A stretch of 64,000 bases of DNA from JABCZH01 sp963803775 (GCA_963803775.1 CAWDNS010000003.1:267533-331532); one strand, 5' to 3'. Shown: positions 25,683-34,580, numbered from the stretch's first letter. Made by a program: numbers and translations. Notes: generated from the letters alone by a model not told the origin.

Positions 25683-26455
25683 CTTCACGCATCCAGCACA
25701 TCGCCTCCAACACTTTTCGCGAAGCTGTTCGCGATCGCGTGCTCTATAACTTGATCGCTTTCGCGGTGCTGATGTGTGGGGCCTCTATTCTGGTGGGACA
25801 AATCTCCATCGGGATCGAGCGCCTGGTGGTGATCAACCTCGGCCTCACCGCGATCTCTCTGTTTGGCATGGTCATCGCCATCTTCATCGGCATCGGCCTG
25901 GTTTCGAAGGAAATCGAAAAGCGCACTCTCTACACGGTGCTGTCGCGCCCAGTGCAGCGTTGGGAATTCATCGTCGGCAAGTTCTTTGGTTTGGCCGGGA
26001 CCCTGGTGGTGAATACATTCTTCATGGCTATCGGTGTCTTTCTCGCCTTGCTGTACGTGTCGCAGCGCTTCCAGGCGGCGGATGGTTGGGTGCTAGTGGC
26101 GTTGTACTTCATCGTTTTGCAATTCTTGATCATTACCGCCTTGGCCCTGTTTTTCTCGTCGTTCTCATCGCCTCTGTTATCGGCGGTGTTTGCCTTTTCG
26201 TTGTTTGTTATCGGGAGTTTCGCCGAGGATCTGCGTGGATTCGCAGCGATGGCGCAGGGAGCCACGCGCTGGCTCGCCACCGGCGCCGCTTATCTGGTGC
26301 CTAACTTCGCTTCGCTCAATGTGATCAGCTCAGTTGCCCATGGCCAGGGAATCGCCGGAACTCTTATCCTCAGCGAAACCGCGTATGCAATGGTATACGC
26401 AGCCATGGCCCTGTGCGGCGCAGTTTTGATCTTTGAACGCCGTAACTTGAAATGA
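25679..26455 (+). CDS. ABC-2 type transporter permease
   Basis: 258 residues with about six membrane helices (for example LIAFAVLMCGASILVG, LGLTAISLFGMVIAIFIGIGLV, LVVNTFFMAIGVFLALLYV, LVALYFIVLQFLIITALALFF, SAVFAFSLFVIGSFAE, AYAMVYAAMALCGAVLIF). The motif EIEKRTLYTVLSRPVQRWEFIVGKFFGL is characteristic of ABC-2/NosY-like permeases. The start ATG overlaps the ATPase stop, and its own stop overlaps the next start, making a three-gene operon. Exporter of unknown substrate. Confidence 0.88.
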   Translation: MTSRIQHIASNTFREAVRDRVLYNLIAFAVLMCGASILVGQISIGIERLVVINLGLTAISLFGMVIAIFIGIGLVSKEIEKRTLYTVLSRPVQRWEFIVGKFFGLAGTLVVNTFFMAIGVFLALLYVSQRFQAADGWVLVALYFIVLQFLIITALALFFSSFSSPLLSAVFAFSLFVIGSFAEDLRGFAAMAQGATRWLATGAAYLVPNFASLNVISSVAHGQGIAGTLILSETAYAMVYAAMALCGAVLIFERRNLK

Positions 26456-27378
26456 AACCTTCGCGCCAAATCAGCCTGGTGGCTGGCACGCTGCTGGTGG
26501 TCTGCATGTTTGCCTCGGTATTGCTATTGCAGAAAGTCGACCGTCTGCGCAGCGGAGCCACGCTGCAAGAGGTTCTCTATATTTCATCTCCCAAAGCGCT
26601 CAAGCGTCTGAGCCTGGGATACGACGGCCTACTGGCTGACATCTACTGGACGCGCGCCGTGCAGTATTTTGGCAGCAAACATTTTGCTGGATCGCAGCAT
26701 TACGACCTACTGGCGCCTCTGCTCGAGATCACCACTGCGCTCGATCCCCATTTGATCGTGGCTTACGAATTCGGCGCTAACTTTCTTGCACCCAAGCCGC
26801 CGAATGGCGCCGGACAACCGCAACGCGCGATTGAGTTGAGTGAATTCGGCATTCGCAACAATCCCGACGAATGGCGGCTGTACTACGATCTTGGTTTCAT
26901 CTACTACATGGAACTCAAGGACTACAAAGGCGCCGCCGACGCCTTCGCGCGCGGCGCACGGGTCTCCAACGCTCATCCCTTTCTCGGCGTGATGGCGGCA
27001 CAAATGGCCCAACACAGCGGGGAGCTAAAAATGGCGCAGATGATGTGGTCCACCACCTACCAGACCGCGCAGGACCGCGACGTGCGCGCCAACGCCGCCA
27101 CTCATTTGCGCGCCTTGCAGGTGGAAGAGGATGTTACCAACCTGGAGAATCTGGTGGCGGCTTATCGCACCAAGACCGGGCGGCTGCCTTCGAGTTTTTC
27201 TGACGTGCAGGCGGCCGGTCTGCTGCATGAGATTCCTGTAGACCCGTTTGGCCACGCCTACAAACTGACCGATGACGGCCGGGTTGAAGTACGCACTCCC
27301 GATGATTTCCCTTTTCTTACGAAAGGGACGCCGCCAGGATACATCGCCCCGCCGCCGAAGTTCCTGCCCTCTGACTAA
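26452..27378 (+). CDS. Membrane-anchored TPR-like protein
   Basis: 308 residues with one N-terminal hydrophobic segment (about 8-25) and then a helical TPR-like domain. Recognisable features are SPKALKRLSLGYDGLLADIYWTRAVQYFG (about 44-72), which is shared by acidobacterial proteins next to ABC-2 transporters, and TPR-like pairs around FGIRNNPDEWRLYYDLGFIYYMELKDYKGAADAFARGA (about 130-170). The C-terminus is VDPFGHAYKL and PPGYIAPPPKFLPSD. It overlaps the permease gene (ATGA) and is therefore part of that transporter operon, perhaps as a periplasmic accessory. Function unknown. Confidence 0.8.
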   Translation: MKPSRQISLVAGTLLVVCMFASVLLLQKVDRLRSGATLQEVLYISSPKALKRLSLGYDGLLADIYWTRAVQYFGSKHFAGSQHYDLLAPLLEITTALDPHLIVAYEFGANFLAPKPPNGAGQPQRAIELSEFGIRNNPDEWRLYYDLGFIYYMELKDYKGAADAFARGARVSNAHPFLGVMAAQMAQHSGELKMAQMMWSTTYQTAQDRDVRANAATHLRALQVEEDVTNLENLVAAYRTKTGRLPSSFSDVQAAGLLHEIPVDPFGHAYKLTDDGRVEVRTPDDFPFLTKGTPPGYIAPPPKFLPSD

Positions 27379-27383
27379 AGTCT

Positions 27384-29246
27384 TCAGAACGCGAGTAGCT
27401 CGCTCGCGGTCTGCTGGGCCTGATCAAAGTCATTCGTGAGCGGTCTGGCCTTGTCGAGAGCCGCCTTTGCTTCGTCCTGATGCCCAGCTTGCTGCAAAGC
27501 CCGCGCCAGCAGCACATAACCCACGGCCGTAGGCTCGATGGACATCGCATGTGAGTACTCGGCAATCGCCTGCTCGATGTCTCCGCTCTTTTGCGCCAAC
27601 AGTCCCATGCCCACCATGGCCACGGCTTGGTTGGGATTCAATCGCAGCGCCGCTGCAAAGCTTTCTTTCGCCCGTGCATAGTCGTGAATCTGCTGATACG
27701 CCGACCCCAGTTTACTGAGGGCATCCGCGCCAAGCGGGTCATCCGTACTCAGTCGCAGAACCGATCGAAACTCTTCAATAGCTTCCCGAACATAGCCATG
27801 CCGCTGGTCATAAATCCCCAACCCAAGGTGAATGCGGGGATCGTCGTCCCGGGGATCAATCGCCTCGCGAAATTGCTGCACTGCCTCATCGTAGCGTCCC
27901 TCTGCGTCGTAAGTGACCGCCAGATTGAAGTGCGCCTTGTAGCTACGCACGCTGGTGACTCGGAGCGCGTATGACCATAGCGTCTTACTATCGCGCCAGT
28001 AGCCGATTTGGCGATAGGTGAGAACGCCAAACACAGCAATCACTGCTAACGACGGAACCGCAAGCCATACCGGTGAAATCTTTCTATTCTCCGCCCACTC
28101 ACCGACTCCCCAGCACATCATCACGAACAGTCCGACAAACGGCAAATAAGCGTAGCGATCAGCCATTGCTTGTTCGCCCACTTGGACTAATCCGATCATG
28201 GGGACCAGCGCTCCCAGAAACCAGAGCCAGCCGGTTACCAGGTAGCCGCAGCGCCGATTGCGGATCACCAGCGCTGTAGCTAGTAGCAAGAAAATCGCCG
28301 AGGCAATCACCTGCCAGAATTTCAGCAAATCCAGCGGATGAGGATAGAGAGGCGAGAGTTGTGTCGGCCAGAACGCCTTTCCCAGATAACGCAGGTAAGA
28401 CACAACGGCGTTTTCCAGACGCACGCGAAAGGGATAAATGATGGCAGAATGAATCGCCCCGCCCGCCTTCTGTGCCTGCATGGTAACAACAGCGCTGGCC
28501 AGGGACATTAAAAATAGCGGTACTTTCTCCAGCAGTAGCGTCCACGCGTTCGCAACCTGCCTGCCCGACGTAGAGGCATATCTTCCCAGGGGCCAGTAAT
28601 CCCACAGCAGGAGCAGAAACGGCAGCGTGATCACCTGCGGTTTACTCATCAGGCCACAGGCAAACAACCCCGCAACCAGCGCATATCGCCCAACCGCGGG
28701 CCGACGGACATACCATCCGTAAGCCAGGAACGCCAGCAGCAGAAACATCATGCTGAGGACGTTCTTTCGCTCCGACGCCCAGGCCACGGACTCGACATTC
28801 ACCGGATGGAGCGCGAACAATGCCGCCACCATTAGGCTGCGCCAGGTGAATCCTGTGGCCGACTGCAGTAGAAGGAACAGCAGCACTGCGTTCAACGCAT
28901 GGATGACAATATTCGTGTAGTGATGGCCGACGGGATTCAGCCCGAACCATTGCACATCCAGCGCATGAGAGATCCAAGTCAGCGGGTGCCAGTTGGCCTC
29001 GTAATAATTGGTGAAGGCCCACTTCACCGTCGCCCAGTTCAGCCCAGCCAACACATGCGGGTTGCCGGTGATGTAGTGATCGTCATCGAAATTGACGAAG
29101 GCGTTGCGGTTGACCGGGTTGTAGACCGCTAGAGTCGCCGCCACCAGCAACAGGCACAAGACCACAGTCCTCTTTTGGGGGGACGAGAAAAGTCCGGCAT
29201 CAGGAGTCGCCTTCACCGGTTGAGCCTTGGCAGCAGCGGAGGACAA
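27384..29246 (-). CDS. TMTC-like membrane glycosyltransferase with C-terminal TPR domain
   Basis: 620 residues. About 10-11 membrane helices fill residues 28-420, starting with a luminal loop containing the acidic motif NFDDDHYITGNPHV (about 52-65), as in GT-C fold O-mannosyl transferases. Conserved ALHPVNVESVAWASERKN and MADRYAYLP are typical of the TMTC/PMT-related family. The last 200 residues are TPRs (AEGRYDEAVQQFREAI, LGSAYQQIHDYARAKESFAAAL, KSGDIEQAIAEYSHAM). These enzymes transfer a sugar from a polyprenol carrier to exported proteins. The gene ends 5 bases from the convergent TPR gene. Target could be the nearby pilins; this is only positional. Confidence 0.82.
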   Translation of the reverse strand: MSSAAAKAQPVKATPDAGLFSSPQKRTVVLCLLLVAATLAVYNPVNRNAFVNFDDDHYITGNPHVLAGLNWATVKWAFTNYYEANWHPLTWISHALDVQWFGLNPVGHHYTNIVIHALNAVLLFLLLQSATGFTWRSLMVAALFALHPVNVESVAWASERKNVLSMMFLLLAFLAYGWYVRRPAVGRYALVAGLFACGLMSKPQVITLPFLLLLWDYWPLGRYASTSGRQVANAWTLLLEKVPLFLMSLASAVVTMQAQKAGGAIHSAIIYPFRVRLENAVVSYLRYLGKAFWPTQLSPLYPHPLDLLKFWQVIASAIFLLLATALVIRNRRCGYLVTGWLWFLGALVPMIGLVQVGEQAMADRYAYLPFVGLFVMMCWGVGEWAENRKISPVWLAVPSLAVIAVFGVLTYRQIGYWRDSKTLWSYALRVTSVRSYKAHFNLAVTYDAEGRYDEAVQQFREAIDPRDDDPRIHLGLGIYDQRHGYVREAIEEFRSVLRLSTDDPLGADALSKLGSAYQQIHDYARAKESFAAALRLNPNQAVAMVGMGLLAQKSGDIEQAIAEYSHAMSIEPTAVGYVLLARALQQAGHQDEAKAALDKARPLTNDFDQAQQTASELLAF

Positions 29247-29395
29247 GTATTTCCCTCGTGTGCGTCATTATATTTGCGGGTTGCACAGAAAAGACGCGCC
29301 GGAACCACAGAAGCACACCTTGGTCATGTCTTCGTCACGTCTTGGAATTCAACGTCGATCGCGTGCGATCACTAGGTAAAATCACTGGGCAGCTC

Positions 29396-30130
29396 ATGTC
29401 CGATTCTGGCCATCCCGACATTCGCCTGACGGCCGCTATCCGCGAATGGTTCGCGAAACGGCGGGAGCGTAACGGAATTATTCCCACGCTACAAGAATTT
29501 TCCGGCATCTTTAAGGAGTTCCTTCTCGATTCCCTACCGTCGCGCCGATGCCAGCGCTACGGCGACGTGGACTACGACTGGGATCATCGTGTGGACACTA
29601 CGGGCGCGACCGTGGGCTGGCGTGATCGTCTACTCGGCCTTTTGCATTCGCCGTATCAACCGACCGAGCCGGCGCTGTTTCAAGAAATGCTGGCAAGCCT
29701 CAAGATCGACTTTCGTGATTTCGTTTTCATCGACATTGGCTCGGGCAAGGGACGCACTCTGCTCATGGCGTCTGACTACCCGTTTCGTCGCATCATCGGA
29801 GTCGAGCTTCTGCCCGAGTTGCACCGCGTGGCCCGGGAAAACATTCGCAAATATAAGAACGATTCGCAGAGGTGCTTCGCGCTGGAATCGATATGCGCTG
29901 ACGCCCGCGAATTCTCGTTTCCGCCTGAGCTGACCGTGCTCTACCTTTTCAATCCGCTGCCCGAACCGGGATTGGTCCAATTGCTCGCAAACCTGGAACA
30001 CTCATTGCGAGAACGTCCGCGATCGCTGTTTGTGATCTATCACAACCCGGTGCTGGAGCAGGTGCTGGCCGAAAGCAAATGGCTAAAGAAGATCGGCGGT
30101 ACGCATCAATATTCGATTTTCTACGGCTAG
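29396..30130 (+). CDS. Class I SAM-dependent methyltransferase
   Basis: 244 residues from the ATG at 29396; a longer frame from 29258 lacks a good beginning. The Rossmann-fold motif I is DFVFIDIGSGKGRTLLMASDYPF (about 112-134), followed by the acidic residue in IIGVELLPELHRVA and motif LTVLYLFNPLPEPGLV. Such enzymes transfer a methyl group from S-adenosylmethionine; the substrate is not evident. The N-terminal 110 residues, including RRCQRYGDVDYDWDHRVDTTGATVGWRDRLLG, are family specific. It stands alone on the plus strand, 69 bases before the toxin-antitoxin genes. Confidence 0.8.
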   Translation: MSDSGHPDIRLTAAIREWFAKRRERNGIIPTLQEFSGIFKEFLLDSLPSRRCQRYGDVDYDWDHRVDTTGATVGWRDRLLGLLHSPYQPTEPALFQEMLASLKIDFRDFVFIDIGSGKGRTLLMASDYPFRRIIGVELLPELHRVARENIRKYKNDSQRCFALESICADAREFSFPPELTVLYLFNPLPEPGLVQLLANLEHSLRERPRSLFVIYHNPVLEQVLAESKWLKKIGGTHQYSIFYG

Positions 30131-30161
30131 GGCATGCTCACTGCGCCTTGCGTTGGTTACC

Positions 30162-30190
30162 GACTAGTTGGTAGACTAGTTGAGTAGGAG
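30162..30190 (+). promoter_or_regulatory. Probable operator and ribosome binding site of the vapBC operon
   Basis: Direct repeat GACTAGTTG at 30162-30170 and 30174-30182, each including the palindrome ACTAGT, spaced by 12 bases (about one helical turn). Such repeats next to toxin-antitoxin genes usually bind the antitoxin or complex for autoregulation. AGGAG at 30186-30190 is the ribosome binding site for the ATG at 30200. Confidence 0.55.
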
Positions 30191-30199
30191 AGACGTCAA

Positions 30200-30442
30200 A
30201 TGATGACCGTCGGGGCGTTCGACGCAAAGACTCACCTCAACGCTTTGCTGAAGAAAGTATCCAAGGGCGAGACCGTCCGCATTACTCTGCGCGGCGTTCC
30301 CATCGCGAAACTTGTCCCGGCCGATGAGGGAGATCGAATCAACCTCAAGGAGGTGGTGCGTGACATTCGTGCGGCCCGCAAGGGCGTCACCCTCGGAAAG
30401 ATTTCCATTCGAGAGTTAATAAATGAAGGCCGACGCTACTAA
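30200..30442 (+). CDS. vapB: Type II antitoxin, Phd/YefM-VapB-like
   Basis: 80 residues beginning MMTVGAFDAKTHLNALLKKVSKGETVRITLRGVPIAKLVP, the usual N-terminal beta-alpha DNA-binding fold of Phd/YefM antitoxins (prevent-host-death family). The C-terminal half (about 50-80) would be the toxin-binding tail. The ribosome binding site is AGGAG at 30186-30190. The gene overlaps the downstream PIN toxin by 20 bases, as expected for a type II module. It should neutralise the toxin and repress the operon at the repeats at 30162-30182. Confidence 0.88.
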   Translation: MMTVGAFDAKTHLNALLKKVSKGETVRITLRGVPIAKLVPADEGDRINLKEVVRDIRAARKGVTLGKISIRELINEGRRY

Positions 30443-30854
30443 AAGCCTGGTGTTGGACGCCTCCGTTCCGCTGGCTTGGTGCTTTGAGGATGAAAGCGCA
30501 GCCCTTGCCGAGCGCGTCCTTGACGTACTGGAAACGGGAACCGAGATGCTGACGCCTTCCATTTGGCCGTTGGAAGTGGCCAACGCTCTGCTGATGGCGG
30601 AACGCCGCAAACGCATTACGACTGCACAGGCCACGGCCTTCCTCCAGCGCATTTCCAAGCTGCCGATTCTGGTCGAACCCATCTCTCCTAATCGGGCCTT
30701 TGAGCAAATTCTGCATGTTGCACGGCAGTATCAGCTCACAGAATATGACGCCGCCTATGTGGAGCTTGCATTACGCCAGGCTCTGCCGCTGGCAACGCTG
30801 GATGCGAAGTTGCAACGCGCCGCGCGCTCGGCGGGCCTCAGCCTGGTCGAATAG
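30423..30854 (+). CDS. vapC: PIN-domain toxin, VapC-like ribonuclease
   Basis: 143 residues covering a full PIN domain. Metal-binding acids are D12 (LVLDASVPLAW), E51 (WPLEVANAL), D109 (TEYDAAYVELA) and D127 (ATLDAKL), all in the expected places. VapC toxins cut RNA, often initiator tRNA or the ribosomal sarcin-ricin loop, when free of antitoxin. The gene overlaps the antitoxin gene. A copy of the upstream repeat core (GTAGACTAGTT) lies 15 bases after the stop. Confidence 0.9.
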   Translation: MKADATKSLVLDASVPLAWCFEDESAALAERVLDVLETGTEMLTPSIWPLEVANALLMAERRKRITTAQATAFLQRISKLPILVEPISPNRAFEQILHVARQYQLTEYDAAYVELALRQALPLATLDAKLQRAARSAGLSLVE

Positions 30855-30868
30855 AGATCGAACCTAAC

Positions 30869-30879
30869 GTAGACTAGTT
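30869..30879 (+). repeat. Third copy of the vapBC repeat core, downstream of the module
   Basis: GTAGACTAGTT is identical to 30171-30181 and stands immediately before the GTG start of the LolA-like gene (30882). It could be a second operator, or a trace of how the module was inserted. Confidence 0.5.
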
Positions 30880-30881
30880 CC

Positions 30882-31526
30882 GTGATCTTGCGTTCTCTCA
30901 CTGTCCTCTTTTTTCTCGCTGCCGCGGCGGCCCCTTCCGTCCACTCGATCTCCGCCTCCGTCGACCGCCGCTATAACCATCTCCAAACCCTGCAAGCTGA
31001 GTTCACCGAGATCTATCGCGGGGCTGGAATGGAACACACTGAATCGGGAACACTTTGGTTAAAAAAACCTGGCAAGATGCGTTGGCAATACCGTTCTCCC
31101 CGAGAGAAGCTGTTCGTGAGCGACGGCAAGAGCGCTTGGTTTTATGTGCCGGGTGAGCCACAGGTGCGGAGGACGCCAGTGCGACAACTCGATGATCTCC
31201 GGTCGCCACTGGCGTTCCTCCTGGGTAAAACTAAGCTGGAAAAGGAGTTGTCCGGACTTTCTCTGGCCCTGGATATCGCCCCTTTGACCGCAGGCAATGT
31301 GGTTCTAAGGGGAATGCCACAAACCATGGCAGATCGCGTGAATCAGGTGCTAATCGAGGTCACGCCCGCCGGTTGGATCGAGCGCATCGTACTGGAGGAG
31401 ACCGATGGCTCCAGTACGGAATTCCGCTTTCATGACCAGACGGAGGATGGGAAAATTGATGACCAGAGCTTCCGGTTCGAGGTGCCGCCGGGAGTCGAGG
31501 TGATTGACGGGGATTTCGCGCCGTGA
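30882..31526 (+). CDS. lolA: LolA-like outer membrane lipoprotein carrier protein
   Basis: 214 residues starting at GTG. A signal peptide (about 1-24, ILRSLTVLFFLAAAAAPSV) is followed by the LolA pattern: YNHLQTLQAEFTEIY (about 31-45), GTLWLKKPGKMRWQY (about 56-70), KLFVSDGKSAWFYVPGEPQV and TPVRQLDDLRSPLAFLLG. LolA carries lipoproteins through the periplasm to the outer membrane, so the organism is diderm. The 27-base gap to vapC contains the repeat GTAGACTAGTT and no clear promoter. C-terminus FRFEVPPGVEVIDGDFAP is typical. Confidence 0.85.
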   Translation: MILRSLTVLFFLAAAAAPSVHSISASVDRRYNHLQTLQAEFTEIYRGAGMEHTESGTLWLKKPGKMRWQYRSPREKLFVSDGKSAWFYVPGEPQVRRTPVRQLDDLRSPLAFLLGKTKLEKELSGLSLALDIAPLTAGNVVLRGMPQTMADRVNQVLIEVTPAGWIERIVLEETDGSSTEFRFHDQTEDGKIDDQSFRFEVPPGVEVIDGDFAP

Positions 31527-31680
31527 CGACACTTCAAATATAATATTTTCAATGGTTTGGCCCCTTATCCCCACTACCGTTCAAGCTGTTACCCCCGGAA
31601 TGCTTTGACGGTCAATTAACACAGGGTTGGCAATCCCGAATGTTAAACTTGGGTGGGGACAGCAGTAGCCGGAAGACAGC

Positions 31681-32886
31681 ATGGCCGAATTCCTGATCAA
31701 AGCAGCCGACGAGCGCGGGCGCCTTCTCCAGCAGGTGGAGAACGGATATTCCGAGGCCGAGGTTCGCGACCGCCTGGTGCAGCAAGGGCTTCTGGTTTAC
31801 TGGGTCAAGCCCCGCACTCTGCTTTCCGGCGACCTCACCGTCCGGCGGAAGGGGAAAGTCAAGCAGAGCCAGTTCGTCATTTTCAACTCACAGTTCCTGA
31901 CGCTGATCAAAGCCGGCTTGCCCATCCTCAATTCGCTCGACCTGCTGATCAAGCGGCAGCGGAACAAATATTTCCAAAGTCTGCTGCAAAACGTGCGTGA
32001 CCGGGTCAAGGGAGGCGAATTACTTTCTGACGCCTTCGCCGCGCAGGGCGCATTTCCCCGCATCCATTCGACAACCCTGCTTGCCGGTGAAAAAAGCGGC
32101 AACATGGAAGAAGTTCTCACCCGCTACATCGCTTTTCAAAGGTTGGCTCTGACCTTCAAGAAGAAGCTCGCAGTGTCTCTGGTTTATCCCACGCTGCTCG
32201 TCACAGTGGTATTCGGCATGATGATTTTTCTGGTGACCTACGTGGTGCCGCAGTTCGCGAAACTTTACGAAGACATGCATGCCCAGTTGCCGGAAATCAC
32301 GCTGATCATGCTGAACATCGGCACCCACGCGCAGGCATACGCACCCATTGTGATTTTGGTCATTGTGGCCGGGGGTGTAGGGTTTTGGTATTGGCAAAAG
32401 ACCGACAATGGCGCGGCCACCATTGATGGCGCAATCCTGAACCTTCCTTTGCTGGGCCAGATCTGGCTAAAGTATCAGGTAGCGAGTTTTTCCCGCATGC
32501 TCTCTACTCTTCTAGCTGGAGGCATGCCACTGGTTCCCTCGCTCGAGACTGCCGGCGCGTCCATGAGCAGCCGTCGAATCCTGAACGGTGTCAACGTTGC
32601 CGCTGTCCGCGTGCGCGAAGGTCAGGGATTGGCTAAGAGCCTGGAAGAACAAAAAATGTTCCCTGATTTGGCGGTTGAAATGATTGAAGTCGGCGAATCC
32701 ACCGGCGCATTGCCGGCGATGTTGAATTCGGTGGCGGAATTTTATGAGGAGGACGTGCAGACTGCACTGGGCGCGTCCATGGCTCTGATCGAGCCCGTCA
32801 TCCTGATTATTATGGCGGTGTTTGTGGGCGGAATCCTGATCTCGCTATACCTGCCCATTTTCACCCTGGGCTCAAGCATTCACTGA
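31681..32886 (+). CDS. pilC: Type IV pilus inner membrane platform protein PilC (GspF family)
   Basis: 401 residues, normal length. Two repeated GspF domains cover about 68-190 and 270-395 (FNSQFLTLIKAGLPILNSLDLL; FSRMLSTLLAGGMPLVPSLETAG) with three membrane helices (LLVTVVFGMMIFLVTYVVPQF, VILVIVAGGVGFWYW, VILIIMAVFVGGILISLYLPIF). The GEKSGNMEEVL and GESTGALPAML motifs are present. PilC anchors the assembly ATPase and passes pilins into the growing fibre. It opens the assembly operon, ending 21 bases before the ATPase gene. The 150 bases before it hold no convincing promoter. Confidence 0.93.
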   Translation: MAEFLIKAADERGRLLQQVENGYSEAEVRDRLVQQGLLVYWVKPRTLLSGDLTVRRKGKVKQSQFVIFNSQFLTLIKAGLPILNSLDLLIKRQRNKYFQSLLQNVRDRVKGGELLSDAFAAQGAFPRIHSTTLLAGEKSGNMEEVLTRYIAFQRLALTFKKKLAVSLVYPTLLVTVVFGMMIFLVTYVVPQFAKLYEDMHAQLPEITLIMLNIGTHAQAYAPIVILVIVAGGVGFWYWQKTDNGAATIDGAILNLPLLGQIWLKYQVASFSRMLSTLLAGGMPLVPSLETAGASMSSRRILNGVNVAAVRVREGQGLAKSLEEQKMFPDLAVEMIEVGESTGALPAMLNSVAEFYEEDVQTALGASMALIEPVILIIMAVFVGGILISLYLPIFTLGSSIH

Positions 32887-32907
32887 TAACGGAAGGTGTG
32901 TACATCA

Positions 32908-34269
32908 ATGGCAGGCACAGCAGAAAACAAAACTGTATTCGTGGGCGGGGGCAATGGCACCCTGGTGGTGGCGAGTGAAGAACTGGAAAAGGCGCAGGAT
33001 ATTGCGCGCCGCTATCGCTGCCAGTTCGTGGATCTGCACAACTTCCAACTCCATCACGACCTGTTCAAGAACATCCCGGTCCATCTGATGTTCCGCTACA
33101 ACTTTGTGCCTCTGGAGGAGATTGAAGATGGCCGGCTGGCCATTGCGATAGCCGATCCCAGCCAGTTGATGATGATCGACGAGATCAGCCTGCTTCTGGG
33201 TAAGCGCATCCTCACCAAAGTCGCCACCCTCGGCCAGATTCGCGAAATCCTCAAGAAAACTGAGCAGTCCAAGCGGGTACTGGAAGATGCCAGTGAAGGC
33301 TTCGCTCTGGATGTTATCCACGAAGAGGACGGCGCCGCCGACGAAAGCATTTCCATCGACCGGCTGACCGCGCAGGGTGACATCAGTCCCATCATTCGCC
33401 TGGTCGATACCACCATCTTCACCGCTTTGCAGCGGCGTGCCAGTGATATTCACATCGAGACCCGCGACGATTCTGTGTGCATCAAGTTCCGCATTGACGG
33501 CGTGTTGACTCAGGCCATGCCGCCCATCGCCAAGGAGCACCACTCCACCATTATTTCCCGTATCAAGGTGATGAGCGAGTTGGACATCTCCGAGCGGCGG
33601 GTTCCGCAGGACGGCCGTTTCCGCGTGAAGTACGGCACACCCGAGCGCCCCATCGACTTCCGTGTTTCCATCATGCCGTCGATTCATGGCGAAGACGCTG
33701 TGCTCCGCGTGCTCGACAAAGAGTCGATGAGCGAGAAGTTCCATAAGCTCACGCTCGACGTGGTGGGCTTCGACGAGCAAGACCTGCGGCAGTTCCGCCG
33801 CTACATCAAGGAACCCTACGGCATGGTGCTGGTCACCGGGCCGACGGGCAGCGGCAAGACCACCACGCTGTACGCCGCCGTCAGCGAGATCAAGACCGAC
33901 GAAGACAAGATCATCACCATTGAAGATCCGGTGGAATACCAGATCCGCGGCATCACTCAGATTCCCGTCAACGAGAAAAAAGGCCTGACTTTCGCCCGCG
34001 GATTGCGCTCCATCCTGCGCCACGACCCAGACAAGATCATGGTGGGTGAAATCCGCGACACCGAGACGGCGCAGATCGCGATTCAGTCCGCCCTGACCGG
34101 CCACTTGGTGTTCACCACCGTCCACGCCAACAACGTGGTTGACGTGATCGGCCGCTTCCTCAACATGGGGGTTGAAGCTTACAACTTCGTTTCCGCGCTG
34201 AACTGCATTCTGGCGCAGCGCCTGGTGCGGCTTGATTTGCGAATCCTGCCGTACCCAGATGGAATATGA
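32908..34269 (+). CDS. pilB: Type IV pilus/type II secretion assembly ATPase, 5' part of a frameshifted gene
   Basis: 454 residues from the ATG at 32908 (GTG at 32896 is in frame, but the site GGAAGG at 32891 favours the ATG). It contains the N-terminal MshE/GspE_N-like region, Walker A GPTGSGKTTTLY, the Asp box ITIEDPVEYQI, and Walker B GEIRDTETAQIAIQSALTGHLVFTTVHAN. PilB/GspE hexamers power pilin polymerisation. The reading frame is lost near 34232: after LAQRLVRL the next frame continues ICESCRTQMEYDKETLEASGLDAEQW, and the third frame (34299-34580) completes the protein. So the last 12 residues here are out of frame. The zinc motif C-x2-C...C-x2-C is split across frames (34238-34249 and 34344-34355). 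Confidence 0.9.
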   Translation: MAGTAENKTVFVGGGNGTLVVASEELEKAQDIARRYRCQFVDLHNFQLHHDLFKNIPVHLMFRYNFVPLEEIEDGRLAIAIADPSQLMMIDEISLLLGKRILTKVATLGQIREILKKTEQSKRVLEDASEGFALDVIHEEDGAADESISIDRLTAQGDISPIIRLVDTTIFTALQRRASDIHIETRDDSVCIKFRIDGVLTQAMPPIAKEHHSTIISRIKVMSELDISERRVPQDGRFRVKYGTPERPIDFRVSIMPSIHGEDAVLRVLDKESMSEKFHKLTLDVVGFDEQDLRQFRRYIKEPYGMVLVTGPTGSGKTTTLYAAVSEIKTDEDKIITIEDPVEYQIRGITQIPVNEKKGLTFARGLRSILRHDPDKIMVGEIRDTETAQIAIQSALTGHLVFTTVHANNVVDVIGRFLNMGVEAYNFVSALNCILAQRLVRLDLRILPYPDGI

Positions 34270-34298
34270 CAAGGAGACGCTAGAAGCCAGCGGGCTCG

Positions 34299-34580
34299 AT
34301 GCTGAACAATGGGCGCAAAGTCGCGTTCTACGAGGGCCAGGGATGCATCGAATGTGCCGGCACCGGGTTCCGCGGCCGTACCGCGATTCATGAACTGTTG
34401 AACCTGAGCGACCGGGTGCGTGAACTGATCCTGCTCAAAAAGCCGACGTCGGAGATTCGCCGCGCTGCCCGCGAAGAGGGGATGCGGTTCCTGCGCGAGT
34501 CCGCCCTCGATAAAGTGAGATTAGGCTTGACCACGTTGAAAGAGATCAACAAAGTCACCTTCATCGAGAGCAGCCGCTAG
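34299..34580 (+). pseudogene. pilB: 3' part of the frameshifted pilB gene
   Basis: 93 residues reading KVAFYEGQGCIECAGTGFRGRTAIHELLNLSD..., the standard C-terminal end of PilB with the second zinc cysteine pair. It has no own ribosome binding site and is not an independent gene. Two single-base insertions (near 34232 and near 34314-34320) separate it from the 5' part; removing one T from the first site and one A from the second restores a single open frame of about 555 residues. Confidence 0.85.

Noticed and set aside
32905..34272. 455-codon open frame antisense to pilB
   Set aside because: Shadow of a conserved gene; the residues are His/Gln/Asp/Val rich, as typical of antisense translations.
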